Notes: generated by a model from the letters alone, not told the origin. Positions 1-8,297 are shown, numbered from the stretch's first letter. The stretch is DNA of 53,200 bases from an uncultured bacterium (GCA_903864835.1 CAIPHK010000029.1:1-53200), one strand, 5' to 3'. Numbers and translations: made by a program.

Positions 1-82
1 CCACCGTTTTTTGCCCTCGTAACGCCTCCAGCGCCACTCGCGCCTTCACTTCTGTACTATATGTTTTCTGCTTCTTGCCCAT
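1..82 (-). CDS. IS3-family transposase OrfA, N-terminal part (runs off window)
   Basis: Only the first 27 codons are visible, reading leftwards from an ATG at 82. The peptide begins MGKKQKTYSTEVKARVALEA and continues LRGQKTV. This is the classic start of the helix-turn-helix OrfA of IS3-family insertion sequences, which binds the element ends and forms the transposase by frameshifting with OrfB. A strong ribosome site (GGAGGACAGG) lies just upstream on the minus strand. The rest of OrfA and all of OrfB lie outside the window. The short match is typical enough for a family call, but not for a named IS. Confidence 0.85.
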   Translation of the reverse strand, partial: MGKKQKTYSTEVKARVALEALRGQKTV

Positions 83-120
83 TTTCCTGTCCTCCGTAGT
101 CTATCTATTCTACTGGTACA
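1..120 (-). mobile_element. Terminal part of an IS3-family insertion sequence
   Basis: The OrfA start at 82 is preceded on the minus strand by about 38 bp of leader. The outer boundary is placed at 120 because the minus strand there begins TGTACC, resembling the TGTAC-type tips of many IS3 elements. The other end and the target duplication are not visible, so the boundary is an estimate of a few bases. Confidence 0.6.
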
Positions 121-353
121 CTTTTTGGGGGCAAGCTCAGGCAGTGTTTCGGGACCTTTTTACCGTCCCATTTACGAGGGATGAGTTAGACGGTTGTTTA
201 GAGGGCAAACACGAAGTCGCGATGGATGCCCATTTTAAGCGAATTTTTGCCAAAAATGGCCTGCCTTACGAGCCTGCCTATATGAGGCCTGTATCTGCTG
301 CTCCTCCGGTTAGCGTCTCGGACTTGAAACTGGGTTCGACCCTGGATTATTGA
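121..353 (+). pseudogene. 3' fragment of an unknown gene cut by the IS element
   Basis: An open frame runs from the inferred IS edge to a TGA at 351-353. Its last ~60 residues, with a RDELDGCLEGKHEV stretch and a Pro/Ser-rich tail ending KLGSTLDY, look like a normal protein C-terminus. The frame can be extended left only through the IS leader, and the only ATG in that extension (75) overlaps the transposase start. The simplest reading is a host gene truncated by insertion. I do not recognise the family. A strong hairpin follows directly. Confidence 0.45.
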
Positions 354-358
354 CCGGA

Positions 359-405
359 AACTCCAACTCGACGACCCGCATCGAAGGGGTCGTCGAGTTG
401 GAGTT
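359..405. terminator. Perfect 19-bp hairpin after the truncated gene
   Basis: Arms 359-377 and 387-405 are exact reverse complements (core AACTCGACGACCC) with a 9-nt loop. There is no T-run, so this is either a bidirectional-type or factor-assisted terminator, or simply a repeat. It separates the truncated gene from the carrier-like gene at 471. Confidence 0.5.
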
Positions 406-470
406 GGGGATTACCTGATTCTCTGAATCTAGGAATCGATTGCTCGAACTTTGTATCTCGGAGGGAAACT

Positions 471-1538
471 ATGTCGGCGGGGATCACCTATACAGCAGCG
501 AAGGTCCTGCTCCAGGCTCCAGTCGTTAATTCAAAATCGACTCGAATGCCTTCGGATAATGTGCCCGATCATAAAGGGATCCGTCCTTTATTCGGTCGAA
601 TTAAGGCCTTTTCCCCTGTGGCACCTCCGGGGTGGAAACCCCCATTTCCGTTATGTCATCCTCCAGAAACAAAATCGGTGGCTGTCGAATCAACTGCGGA
701 GGTTACGTCCACTGAGTCTGCCTCGCCTACCTCGAATCCAGCGGCCAAATATGGTGCATTTACCGTTGGCATTGGGATCGAATCTGCGATTGCACAAGGG
801 CTGACATCGTCTCGGTTTAATATTCAGCGGAACGCGATCAATAGTACCTCGATTAAATCGACCCTTAAGGACCTGTTTAAAGGGTATCAATTTTTTTCAG
901 TGGCGCGGCTGTCTCAGTTTTTTTCAATGACGGAAGCGAAGGAGTGGGGGAAGGACTTCTCTAAAACGTACAACCCCAATGCAAGTCAAAGTACCCACGA
1001 TTTGGTGGGGGCCGCCGCATCGTCAGCGTCGGGAGTGCTTTTTGGCTTACCGATGGAATTAGTGTTGCTCGAAGGGGTAAAATCGACTCACGAGGGGGCG
1101 GCATTTTCGTTAAAAGATACGGTCAAGATGTCGGATACCGTTCGGCTTCGGGCACGAGGGGCAGGGGCCACTGCGTTGCGGGACTTGCCGCTGGGTGGAT
1201 TTTTGGTGTTGGGGGCGCCCAAGATCGAAGAGGCGTTAACCCAGTTTGCCCAAGACTATATTTCCGCACCGGTGATCAAGGTGGTGTCGGTGTTGGCGTC
1301 CGCTGCGGGGTTTTGTGTGAGTACCCAAGGCGCGGATGTGGTGAAAACGACGATTCAGAATAATAAACAATTACCGGATAAAACGTGGGACGTTGCACGA
1401 CAGATTTACGAAGAACGAGGGATCAAGGCGTTTAAATCGGGGTTGTGCCCCCGGTTTTCCAAAGTCGCCACTACCTTTTTGATTTTTAATATCGGTGTGG
1501 CGAAATTGGAGGAGGGGTTATCTAAAGGAAATTTCTAG
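471..1538 (+). CDS. Mitochondrial carrier (SLC25)-like membrane protein
   Basis: 355 residues with GGAGG-type ribosome site before ATG 471. Residues 1-90 are a Pro/Ser/Thr-rich leader. The rest contains three ~85-residue repeats (about 94-165, 175-262, 268-350), the hallmark of mitochondrial carriers. The second repeat has FGLPMELVLLEG, a PX[DE]XX form, and ends ARGAGATALRDLPLGGF, matching the usual 'RG..AT..RD.P' pattern. The third has GADVVKTTIQ, then YEERGIKAFKSGLCPRFSKV, close to the eukaryotic 'eEGikAFfkGl.PR..rv' motif. The signature prolines of repeats 1 and 3 are replaced, so transport activity is uncertain. Carriers of this family are eukaryotic organelle proteins. The known bacterial example is the Legionella effector LncP, so delivery into host mitochondria is a plausible but untested role. 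The 3' end is altered by the adjacent toxin-antitoxin insertion. Confidence 0.7.
   Translation: MSAGITYTAAKVLLQAPVVNSKSTRMPSDNVPDHKGIRPLFGRIKAFSPVAPPGWKPPFPLCHPPETKSVAVESTAEVTSTESASPTSNPAAKYGAFTVGIGIESAIAQGLTSSRFNIQRNAINSTSIKSTLKDLFKGYQFFSVARLSQFFSMTEAKEWGKDFSKTYNPNASQSTHDLVGAAASSASGVLFGLPMELVLLEGVKSTHEGAAFSLKDTVKMSDTVRLRARGAGATALRDLPLGGFLVLGAPKIEEALTQFAQDYISAPVIKVVSVLASAAGFCVSTQGADVVKTTIQNNKQLPDKTWDVARQIYEERGIKAFKSGLCPRFSKVATTFLIFNIGVAKLEEGLSKGNF
1448..1517 (+). repeat. Left ~70-bp direct repeat flanking the toxin-antitoxin module
   Basis: Bases 1448-1517, the 3' part of the carrier gene, recur at 2250-2319 with only a few substitutions. Similarity stops exactly where the antitoxin stop codon begins (1518). 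Confidence 0.85.
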
Positions 1539-1799
1539 TTTTTTACCTAAGGCTTTTGATACGACGCTTAATGTGGATAGCTTAATATCGCTTGCATGGC
1601 GCTCAATCCGAGAAATAGCCGATTTTTTGGTATGCGTGAGCTTCGCCAACGCTTCTTGGGATAGCCCCGCTTCTTTTCTGGCTTCCCGTATTAGTTCGCC
1701 AATCATTTCTATGCGGGTTTCTTCTAAAACTAAATCATAGTCTTTTGCAAAGGATGGATTTTCTTTTTGTGTTTTAAGAAGGTCTTTTAGTTTTTTCAT
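1518..1799 (-). CDS. HigA-like helix-turn-helix antitoxin
   Basis: 93 residues. The C-terminal two thirds is an Xre/Cro-type HTH: ELIREARKEAGLSQEALA, then TKKSAISRIERHASDIKLST. It would bind DNA and neutralise the toxin encoded immediately upstream. It overlaps the toxin stop by 4 nt (ATGA type), so toxin comes first, the HigBA order. Its last codons overlap the 3' end of the carrier gene on the other strand. Family call is firm; the HigA subtype is inferred from gene order. Confidence 0.85.
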   Translation of the reverse strand: MKKLKDLLKTQKENPSFAKDYDLVLEETRIEMIGELIREARKEAGLSQEALAKLTHTKKSAISRIERHASDIKLSTLSVVSKALGKKLEISFR

Positions 1800-2152
1800 T
1801 TTGAGTTCATTCTTTCGATGTATTCTGTCTTGTATTGCTCTGCAAGTTTAATTTCGCCAGACGGCGTCTTATCCGTTTTCTTTTGAAATCCATGGGTTAG
1901 TACAACCAGATTCCCTTTATACAGAAAGCAAAGATATCGATAGATATTCGACTTATATTCAACTCGAATTTCCCAGAGATCGTCTGTTCCGACTAATTTC
2001 TTGAAGAACTTTTTTGGAATGCTGGCCAACGTTTCGATAAGCTCAAAAACCGCCATCGTTTTTTGACAGGTCTTCACGTCCAACGTTTTTAAAAATTCTT
2101 CAACCGGACATGTCCCGTTCGTTTTTTCAAAAAATTCTAGCGATCGACCCAT
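1796..2152 (-). CDS. HigB/RelE-type toxin (phage Gp49-like)
   Basis: 118 residues. The start MGRSLEFFEKTNGTCPVEEF and the middle LWEIRVEYKSNIYRYLCFLY, followed by LVVLTHGFQKKTDKTP, match the Gp49/HigB branch of RelE-superfamily mRNA interferases. The F-x-K-K-T-x-K-T-P motif is typical. These toxins cut mRNA on the ribosome. The ATG sits only 6 nt after a good -10 box, so the transcript may be leaderless. Confidence 0.85.
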   Translation of the reverse strand: MGRSLEFFEKTNGTCPVEEFLKTLDVKTCQKTMAVFELIETLASIPKKFFKKLVGTDDLWEIRVEYKSNIYRYLCFLYKGNLVVLTHGFQKKTDKTPSGEIKLAEQYKTEYIERMNSK

Positions 2153-2158
2153 CTCCAG

Positions 2159-2187
2159 ACTATATCGGACTTATCGCAAAATGTTAA
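2159..2187 (-). promoter_or_regulatory. Promoter of the toxin-antitoxin module
   Basis: On the minus strand TTAACA (2182-2187) and TATAGT (2159-2164) are separated by 17 nt. A GTTA(N10)TAAC dyad overlaps the -35 region and is a candidate autoregulatory operator for the HTH antitoxin. Confidence 0.5.
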
Positions 2188-2249
2188 CATCAACGCTAAC
2201 TTCTGGGTTCCCAAAAATGAGATGGAGTTAAACATTTCGTTGAGATGAC

Positions 2250-2333
2250 CCCCCTGTTTTCCAAAGTCGCCATTACCTTTTTAATTTTTAATATCGGTGT
2301 GGCGAAATTGGAGGAGGGTTTTTCGGAGATTTA
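2250..2333 (+). pseudogene. Displaced 3' end of the carrier-like gene
   Basis: This stretch is a second copy of the carrier gene's 3' end and keeps its frame, encoding FSKVAITFLIFNIGVAKLEE then GFSEI and TAG. It has no start of its own. It is most likely the original gene end, separated when the toxin-antitoxin cassette (1518-2249) entered. The intact gene upstream now ends with a slightly different tail. Confidence 0.8.
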
Positions 2334-2352
2334 GGTCGTGGGGGCTCGGTAT

Positions 2353-5300
2353 TTAATCTGTAGAACTGGGCGGTGGCGGTGGCTGTAGGATGCTGCCGGT
2401 GGATCGAGATTGGGTTGGATTGAATCCCACGCGGTCAGGAGCGTCGTCAGTCGTTTGAGGACGACTTAACTTTCTGGTATCACGCGCAACGTTAAGGCCA
2501 GGGCTCGTAAGTTCTGCAGCTGTTTTAGCAGATGTCGAACGAAGTATTTGTATCGGTGCATTGTCGTCGGCCTCGGACATTCTCGACTTTTCTTCGCTTT
2601 TCGCGTGGGAGAGCTCTCGGCTAATCGAGAATGAGCTGCCGAACGTTACGGATTGTGAGGAACTTTGAGATACGCTGGTAGAAAATTCTGCCGAGGCAAC
2701 TCCGGCTGAGTACGCTTTCTCTGATCCTTCTGATTTAGTACTGATAACGCTAACGGTCATTGTAAAATTGGCTGGGTTAGCCAGGATTCTATCTCGTAGT
2801 TTTGTATCAAATTTGTTGTTATTAATGTCCAATAACGCTTTTGGTTTCAACTCTTCAGTGACACTTATTTTCTGGGTCATTGGATCAAACCCAGTTAATA
2901 GACCCTGTAATTTTGCGGCGTCTGCAGGAAATGCGGATCGCAACGAGTCTAGGCTTATAATTTGCCCAAGGCGCCTTTCCCCAATATTGATTGCATCGGT
3001 GCTGTTGGTAAATGTGGTGCCGTTGATATCCAACTGCAATAGTTGTTCCGACGTCACTTTTTTTAGTGTATTGGTTGCGGGATTGACTACAACGCTTTCG
3101 TTAGAGTCCGTCTTAAAACTTCGAGCATCGCTTGCGACAATACCAGAGAGACCGCCTACGGCTACTCCTAAGGTTGCTTCATGGGAATAACTTCGGGTGA
3201 GGGAGGTTCTTGTTTCAATAACGGGTTCTTTCGCTTCCCCGTGTACTCCTGCAATAGTTGTTTTTGATACAGATCCTTCAACCTCAACAGCAAATGACGG
3301 CAAGACGGCCGATTTGAATTTGGCACTAACAGGAAGCTCAAACTGCCCACTCAATTGTGCGTTTACGGAGACGCTTTTGCCACTGCCCGCAGTGAGGTCC
3401 TCCACATGGAAAATGGCTAACTCCGGTTTGCCTGTCTGAAGGGCGGCCATAAATCCGGCCGCTTTTTCGTCGGATTCAAACGAACAATGCAACACATCGG
3501 TTGATGAGACGTTGACCCCCAACGTGGCAGATAATGTACTAAGAAACCCAGCACCGACTGTGCCGCCGCCACCGAATGTTGCGTTTAGGTCGATAACCAG
3601 TTTTCCGTCTTGGCCTCTGTGTAAGTCTATTGCATTTTCGCTACGGACTGTTGCGGAGGCACTCAAGTCAATTGGAGAAAATGCTTTGGTTACGGAGCTT
3701 AAATCCAGCGTGACCGATTGTCCCGACGCAATGGATATTCCATCGGTAGAACTTTCCAGTCGACCAATCGCTTCTTGCATCATGGATTTTGTATTGCTGA
3801 ATGAAGTAGAGAAGGTATCTGCTTCTAATTTTGCTTCACCGGCGGACGACAAGTCGACACCCTTCACCCATTCACTGATTCCCGCGACACCCTCTTGGCG
3901 TATTTCCTGAAGTGCGTATCTAACCAATGGACGGAGTGTTGCTTGATCGGGCAGAGCCCCTGCCTCCGACGATTCCACTTGCATTTTGGTTGTTACCGCC
4001 ATTAATAAATCTTGGGGACGTGCGAGAACTGCTTCAAATGATTGGCCACTGTCCATTTGGGCTGAAATTTCTTGAACAATTGCCTTTTTGATGGATTCCA
4101 ATGGTTCTTGCATCCCTCCCGTAACAATGACTTCTTGGAATTTTGCCTTTTCGGCAGACAATGCCTGTTTTTGGGTGGCCACTGAGTCTACGTTACTGGC
4201 CAATTGTGTTAATCCGAGATAACTATGAAGTTCGGGCGCAGAAAAATCTGCAGTGGGATATTTTGCTGCGATGAGGTCCGCAGTTTTTGAGCGGGTGGTA
4301 TCGGTTGCTAACGTACCCAGATATTCCGCAGCTTGGTCCCTTGTAAGAACCCCTACAGGGGTTTCTTTAATTACTCCTCCTGCGTCTCTATGGATTTCAA
4401 AATAGGTAACCTGTCCATCTTTTTCCTTAACCACTCCGGGGATAAGATCTCTCTTGGACGTGTCATTCCCTCCTTGAATAAACGCTGTTTTTGTTGCCAA
4501 CGCGGCGGTTACCTTGGGATCGGCTCCAGTTAGAAAAGCGGTCGGTGGAGCGGACCCCAAAGTCGCAGTGAGTGCGGTTTTTTCTGCACCAACCAGTTGT
4601 CGATTTTGGCATAGTTGAAGGTGTTCTCCGTTGACATCTCCAAGCTGGATTCGCCCTAAATATTGATTAAGAGCGGCGGTGCTTCTGGGGGAGGGCGTTA
4701 CCGTAAGCGCTATGGCAGATACTGTATCGGATTTTGATTTTTTGCCGAGCGTCTCTAACTGTTGGGTATAGTGCTGGGCTTGTACTTTGGTAAGGTTTCC
4801 TACCTTGGTTTCTTTGACAGTGCCGTCGGGTTGACGGTGAATTTCAAAGAATGCAGTCATGCCTCCTGGTTCTCGTTTAACAATTCCAGGGATGAGATTC
4901 TGTTTTGTATTGCTGTTTCCGCCGCTAAGAAACGAGAGTTTTTCATTGACCGCTTTTACCACAGCTGGATCGATTTCGGTTGCGAAAGACCCAACAGTAT
5001 TCATCAACGACGTCGTAATTTCCGCTCTTTCGGAGGATATGAACTGTTTGTTTTGCAACAACTGTAAATGTTCATGGGTGACAACGGTACCTCCAACCTT
5101 TTCACCCAATGGGTAACCGGGGTCATGTTCATCTCCCTTGACGTTACCCTTCATTTCGAGGGAGACCCCATCCCCCATCGGAAATCCCGGGAATCCTGTT
5201 CTCTCAAGTTGGATAGATCTTGAGAGAACGCTTCCTGATGATCGGCCCTCAGCAACCGCTTCGCTATCCTTGCCCGCAGCGGCAACTTTTTGCTCAGTTA

Positions 5301-7899
5301 TCGAAATTTTACTGTAGAGAGTCGCCGTTTTTCCGAGGTATTTTTGGACAGACGCATGGTCTTTTCCACGCAATGATAGCCAGACATTTTTTAGAGATAC
5401 CTTCGCAGATGTGACGCCTGTTTTGGCGCTACCCACCATTGAAGTTGCTTGTTCCGCTACCGTCAGTTGAGCGTTGGAGTCGCTTCGGCTGGTATCCAGC
5501 CTTTGGACGTAGGCATCCATTAATGCTTTTGGATTTTCCTGAAGAACGCTGGTGATATTCCCTTTAAGTGCTGCGTTAGTGGACAATTCTTTAGCCACGT
5601 CTCCCAGTGTTTCTAGGAAAATAGCCATTTCTGCACTGCTACTGACTCCTCCAATTTTGAGACCTTGCACGAATGAATCCATCGATTGCCCACGATTTAG
5701 TCCACATTCTTGGATCGTAGCCTTCGTTTCTTCAGATGGAGGGCCTGTAAGATCTTCTCGATTTTCAATTTTATTTTGAAGATCGATAACTCGGGCTAGG
5801 ACGATATTTACATTGGAAAGCCCTGAATTGGCGGCGATAGCCTTGATCGTGGTTACATCAAATCGTAAATGTCCTAAGGCACCTCCGCTCGGGAGCTTTT
5901 TACTTGGATCAGATATGCCTTCGTTGATTTTTTCTGAAAAGGCGGACAACGTGTTGTGGAGTTTGTGTTGGGCAATTGTAAATCCAGGTTTTACCGTGTC
6001 TCCATTGCTTGCGAGACGCTCTGACGTTTGGCCCAGTCGAACGATCACGTCATCAAAATGGGAATTTCCTCTACCAGCAACGTCTCCAAAGTCGGCAACG
6101 AATCGGAGGAACTGATATTGCGTTTGGCTTTGTTGCTCCGCTCTATGGCTTTCGGTTTTGGGGACCCCGTTGGTAAATCCGTCGATCATTGCGTTAGAGT
6201 CCCCCTCAAACGTTGACGCCAATTTATTGAGGAAACTCCCTGTCGCGGGGTCGTCTTTTATTAAACCGCCATTTTGGTATAGTTCAAGCAGCTTTCCTTT
6301 GTTTTCTGTCGAGAGTGTGGCAAATTTATCGCCATTACCAGCGCCACGAGTGCCTTCTTGGCGGCTGTCAAAATGAGTTGCAAAATGATCCATATGGTCC
6401 AGGTTCTCAAGGACACCACTTGTTTGGGCCGGTGATGCCCCAATTTTTTCAAAAAAGGCAGGTAATGTTTTAGCTTCTGCTCGAATTTCACCAATCGTTA
6501 GGCTAGTGATATTTTGGGTATCCCCAAACGCTTTGCAGAAGGAATCGGTTGCTACTGTCCGTAGAATTCCGATTTGTTGGGCACTAACACCGAAATCACG
6601 GGTGAGTTCTTTTGCGAGTCCGGTGGCGTCGTCAAATGTATTTAATTTTGTTTTGAGTGAGGTAATCTCACTTTTGGTGGATGTTTTTGAAATCTCACCC
6701 ATCACACTATTTAGAACCTTGCTTTGGACAAGCGTTGTCGCTTCGCTTTTGCTGAATGCCCGGATGCTATCGCCATCGGTATGTTGTTGAACCAGCGTCA
6801 TCAATGCTTTGGCAGCCGTTTTGACTTCGCTGGAAGGGGCGCCGGTTGTAACCAATGTGTCGAGACTCAGTGTCTTTTCGCAGACTGTTTTGAGTAGCTC
6901 GATATCCCCCGATGTAAGACCTTGGGATTTTAAGTCCTCCATTTTGATTGGGGACGATAGATCGGACAACAGGGTCCTGAGCCCATTCGTATCCATTGTT
7001 GCAATGTCGTGGAATTTTGAAGTGACGATCGCGTCTCGCTTTTGTAGGGTTTGGAGGTCGCTTTTTAATGTCCCAAGTTCCTCGGTCATCGAACATGCCG
7101 TGGCGGAGGTTTGAAGGGTATCGATGCTTTCCATTGCACTTTTCATTTTGGTCTCAAACGCGGCTTTACTGGCGTCGTTGGGGGCTTTCGCGTATGTTTT
7201 TTGGGCTGTCTTTAGCTCGGTTTCAATCGTTTTTAAATCTGTTTTTAAGTTGTTTGTTTGTGCCGTTTGGAGGTCATGGATGGCTTTGTCGATTTCTTTG
7301 GCACTCTCGGGATGGGCATCTTTTAGTTCGTTTAATGTAGTTAACCCTGATTCCATTTTAGAATCGTAATTTGCTCGGTCGGTGTTTCTGGTTGGGGACG
7401 CGGTCATCGCGTCTTTGAGGGTGTGTTTAATTGTTTGTGTGAGTTCGCTTTGCGTCGTAGTCGGCACTCCCAACATCGCTGCAAGACTCCCTACAATAGA
7501 TCCCCGATGGACAGGCGCACTGGCCTCTTCCTTAACCGAAAATGTTATATCTATTCCACTGGTTTCCTCGTGGGTCGTCGGTTTGGGTGCAGATGGTAAT
7601 GACGCCCTTACCGACGTGTTAGGCGTGCTCAACGCGGCGGGTGCCGGCTTGTAACTATCCTGCCTGGATCCAAAAAGACTTCTTACCATGTCGGTAAATT
7701 TCTGTATCATTCGTCCAATCAGTGATTTTTTGGGTTGATCATCTACCCGAGTATTTCCCGTACCTGGGCCCGCAGTTTTTTGCAGACCAGATTCCTGTTT
7801 GACCACTGCATTGGGTTGACCTCCAGCGACTGTTTTGGCTGAAACGGATCGAGTATCCGAGAACGAATCTCGGAACGAATCTCGGCGTGGTGCAATCAT
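2353..7899 (-). CDS. Giant 1848-residue protein, possibly AvrE/DspE-like effector
   Basis: No signal peptide or clear membrane helices. Residues 1-130 are Ser/Pro-rich and low complexity. About 170-300 is helical with coiled-coil character. Residues 944-1092 and 1093-1241 are a tandem repeat. About 1330-1780 is rich in alternating Ser/Thr/Gly/Val beta-type segments, and the C-terminus is a proline run (QPPPPPSSTD). Length, low-complexity N-terminus, beta-rich C-terminal part with VSVISTKSEGSEK, and a small coupled gene upstream resemble AvrE/DspE type III effectors with their chaperone genes. I make that comparison from memory and it is weak. The start ATG overlaps the upstream stop (TAATG), and the upstream gene's last codons supply the ribosome site AAGGAGG. 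No secretion apparatus is in the window. Confidence 0.6.
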   Translation of the reverse strand: MIAPRRDSFRDSFSDTRSVSAKTVAGGQPNAVVKQESGLQKTAGPGTGNTRVDDQPKKSLIGRMIQKFTDMVRSLFGSRQDSYKPAPAALSTPNTSVRASLPSAPKPTTHEETSGIDITFSVKEEASAPVHRGSIVGSLAAMLGVPTTTQSELTQTIKHTLKDAMTASPTRNTDRANYDSKMESGLTTLNELKDAHPESAKEIDKAIHDLQTAQTNNLKTDLKTIETELKTAQKTYAKAPNDASKAAFETKMKSAMESIDTLQTSATACSMTEELGTLKSDLQTLQKRDAIVTSKFHDIATMDTNGLRTLLSDLSSPIKMEDLKSQGLTSGDIELLKTVCEKTLSLDTLVTTGAPSSEVKTAAKALMTLVQQHTDGDSIRAFSKSEATTLVQSKVLNSVMGEISKTSTKSEITSLKTKLNTFDDATGLAKELTRDFGVSAQQIGILRTVATDSFCKAFGDTQNITSLTIGEIRAEAKTLPAFFEKIGASPAQTSGVLENLDHMDHFATHFDSRQEGTRGAGNGDKFATLSTENKGKLLELYQNGGLIKDDPATGSFLNKLASTFEGDSNAMIDGFTNGVPKTESHRAEQQSQTQYQFLRFVADFGDVAGRGNSHFDDVIVRLGQTSERLASNGDTVKPGFTIAQHKLHNTLSAFSEKINEGISDPSKKLPSGGALGHLRFDVTTIKAIAANSGLSNVNIVLARVIDLQNKIENREDLTGPPSEETKATIQECGLNRGQSMDSFVQGLKIGGVSSSAEMAIFLETLGDVAKELSTNAALKGNITSVLQENPKALMDAYVQRLDTSRSDSNAQLTVAEQATSMVGSAKTGVTSAKVSLKNVWLSLRGKDHASVQKYLGKTATLYSKISITEQKVAAAGKDSEAVAEGRSSGSVLSRSIQLERTGFPGFPMGDGVSLEMKGNVKGDEHDPGYPLGEKVGGTVVTHEHLQLLQNKQFISSERAEITTSLMNTVGSFATEIDPAVVKAVNEKLSFLSGGNSNTKQNLIPGIVKREPGGMTAFFEIHRQPDGTVKETKVGNLTKVQAQHYTQQLETLGKKSKSDTVSAIALTVTPSPRSTAALNQYLGRIQLGDVNGEHLQLCQNRQLVGAEKTALTATLGSAPPTAFLTGADPKVTAALATKTAFIQGGNDTSKRDLIPGVVKEKDGQVTYFEIHRDAGGVIKETPVGVLTRDQAAEYLGTLATDTTRSKTADLIAAKYPTADFSAPELHSYLGLTQLASNVDSVATQKQALSAEKAKFQEVIVTGGMQEPLESIKKAIVQEISAQMDSGQSFEAVLARPQDLLMAVTTKMQVESSEAGALPDQATLRPLVRYALQEIRQEGVAGISEWVKGVDLSSAGEAKLEADTFSTSFSNTKSMMQEAIGRLESSTDGISIASGQSVTLDLSSVTKAFSPIDLSASATVRSENAIDLHRGQDGKLVIDLNATFGGGGTVGAGFLSTLSATLGVNVSSTDVLHCSFESDEKAAGFMAALQTGKPELAIFHVEDLTAGSGKSVSVNAQLSGQFELPVSAKFKSAVLPSFAVEVEGSVSKTTIAGVHGEAKEPVIETRTSLTRSYSHEATLGVAVGGLSGIVASDARSFKTDSNESVVVNPATNTLKKVTSEQLLQLDINGTTFTNSTDAINIGERRLGQIISLDSLRSAFPADAAKLQGLLTGFDPMTQKISVTEELKPKALLDINNNKFDTKLRDRILANPANFTMTVSVISTKSEGSEKAYSAGVASAEFSTSVSQSSSQSVTFGSSFSISRELSHAKSEEKSRMSEADDNAPIQILRSTSAKTAAELTSPGLNVARDTRKLSRPQTTDDAPDRVGFNPTQSRSTGSILQPPPPPSSTD
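4177..5070 (-). repeat. Tandem 149-residue internal repeat of the giant protein
   Basis: Two units begin HLQLLQNKQF (residue 944) and HLQLCQNRQL (residue 1093). Both contain LIPGIVK / LIPGVVK, then FFEIHRQPDG / YFEIHRDAGG and an ETKVGNLT / ETPVGVLT stretch at the same spacing. The DNA has diverged, so this is an old domain duplication. Confidence 0.85.
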
Positions 7900-8255
7900 T
7901 ATTTAACTTCCTCCTTAGACTTAAAAAATAGCTCCGCTTTATTTGATGTAAGAAGCCCTGATATTTTGTCAATTTTGTCTAAAAAGCTCATGGCGAATTT
8001 CCGGTCTTTTTCTTGGTTGTTCAACTTGAGTACTCCCGTTTTCACCTGTAATTCATAGTCGTTTTTGGTGGTTTCTGATCGTTCCAGGAGTCTCATTACC
8101 TGACCTGAAAAACTGAGGATGAAGTAATCGTTGGGGTCTTGGTGTGCCATCCACTTATTGGAAATCATTAGACTGCTGTATTGAGGGCCCAAGATGGATT
8201 TGAACTCTTCGATGAGTCCGTTAATGGGATTGGTGGTGGTATTGGGTGTCATCAT
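7899..8255 (-). CDS. Small partner of the giant protein, paralog 1
   Basis: 118 residues, no signal peptide. It has an N-terminal helix (LIEEFKSILGPQ), a central FILSFSGQVMRLLER segment and a C-terminal helix with FAMSFLDKIDKISGLLTSNK. It shares about two thirds of its residues with the product of 8913-9296. Its TAA overlaps the giant gene's ATG by one base, so both are made from one transcript with coupled translation. Size and position suit a dedicated secretion chaperone, but the sequence is not a recognisable CesT-type chaperone. An immunity or structural role is equally open. A GAGGAGG ribosome site precedes ATG 8255. Confidence 0.75.
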   Translation of the reverse strand: MMTPNTTTNPINGLIEEFKSILGPQYSSLMISNKWMAHQDPNDYFILSFSGQVMRLLERSETTKNDYELQVKTGVLKLNNQEKDRKFAMSFLDKIDKISGLLTSNKAELFFKSKEEVK

Positions 8256-8297
8256 CTGAACTCGGCCTCCTCGGGGTACTGGCTACTGTGTTGAGTT

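Noticed and set aside
75-120. ATG 75 as start of the open frame ending at 353
   Set aside because: It overlaps the transposase start on the other strand and the hydrophobic peptide is a translation of the IS leader; only the part after ~121 looks like protein.
2768-7654. Many plus-strand open frames opposite the giant gene
   Set aside because: Shadows of a biased long gene: no ribosome sites, low-quality composition, and they overlap one another.
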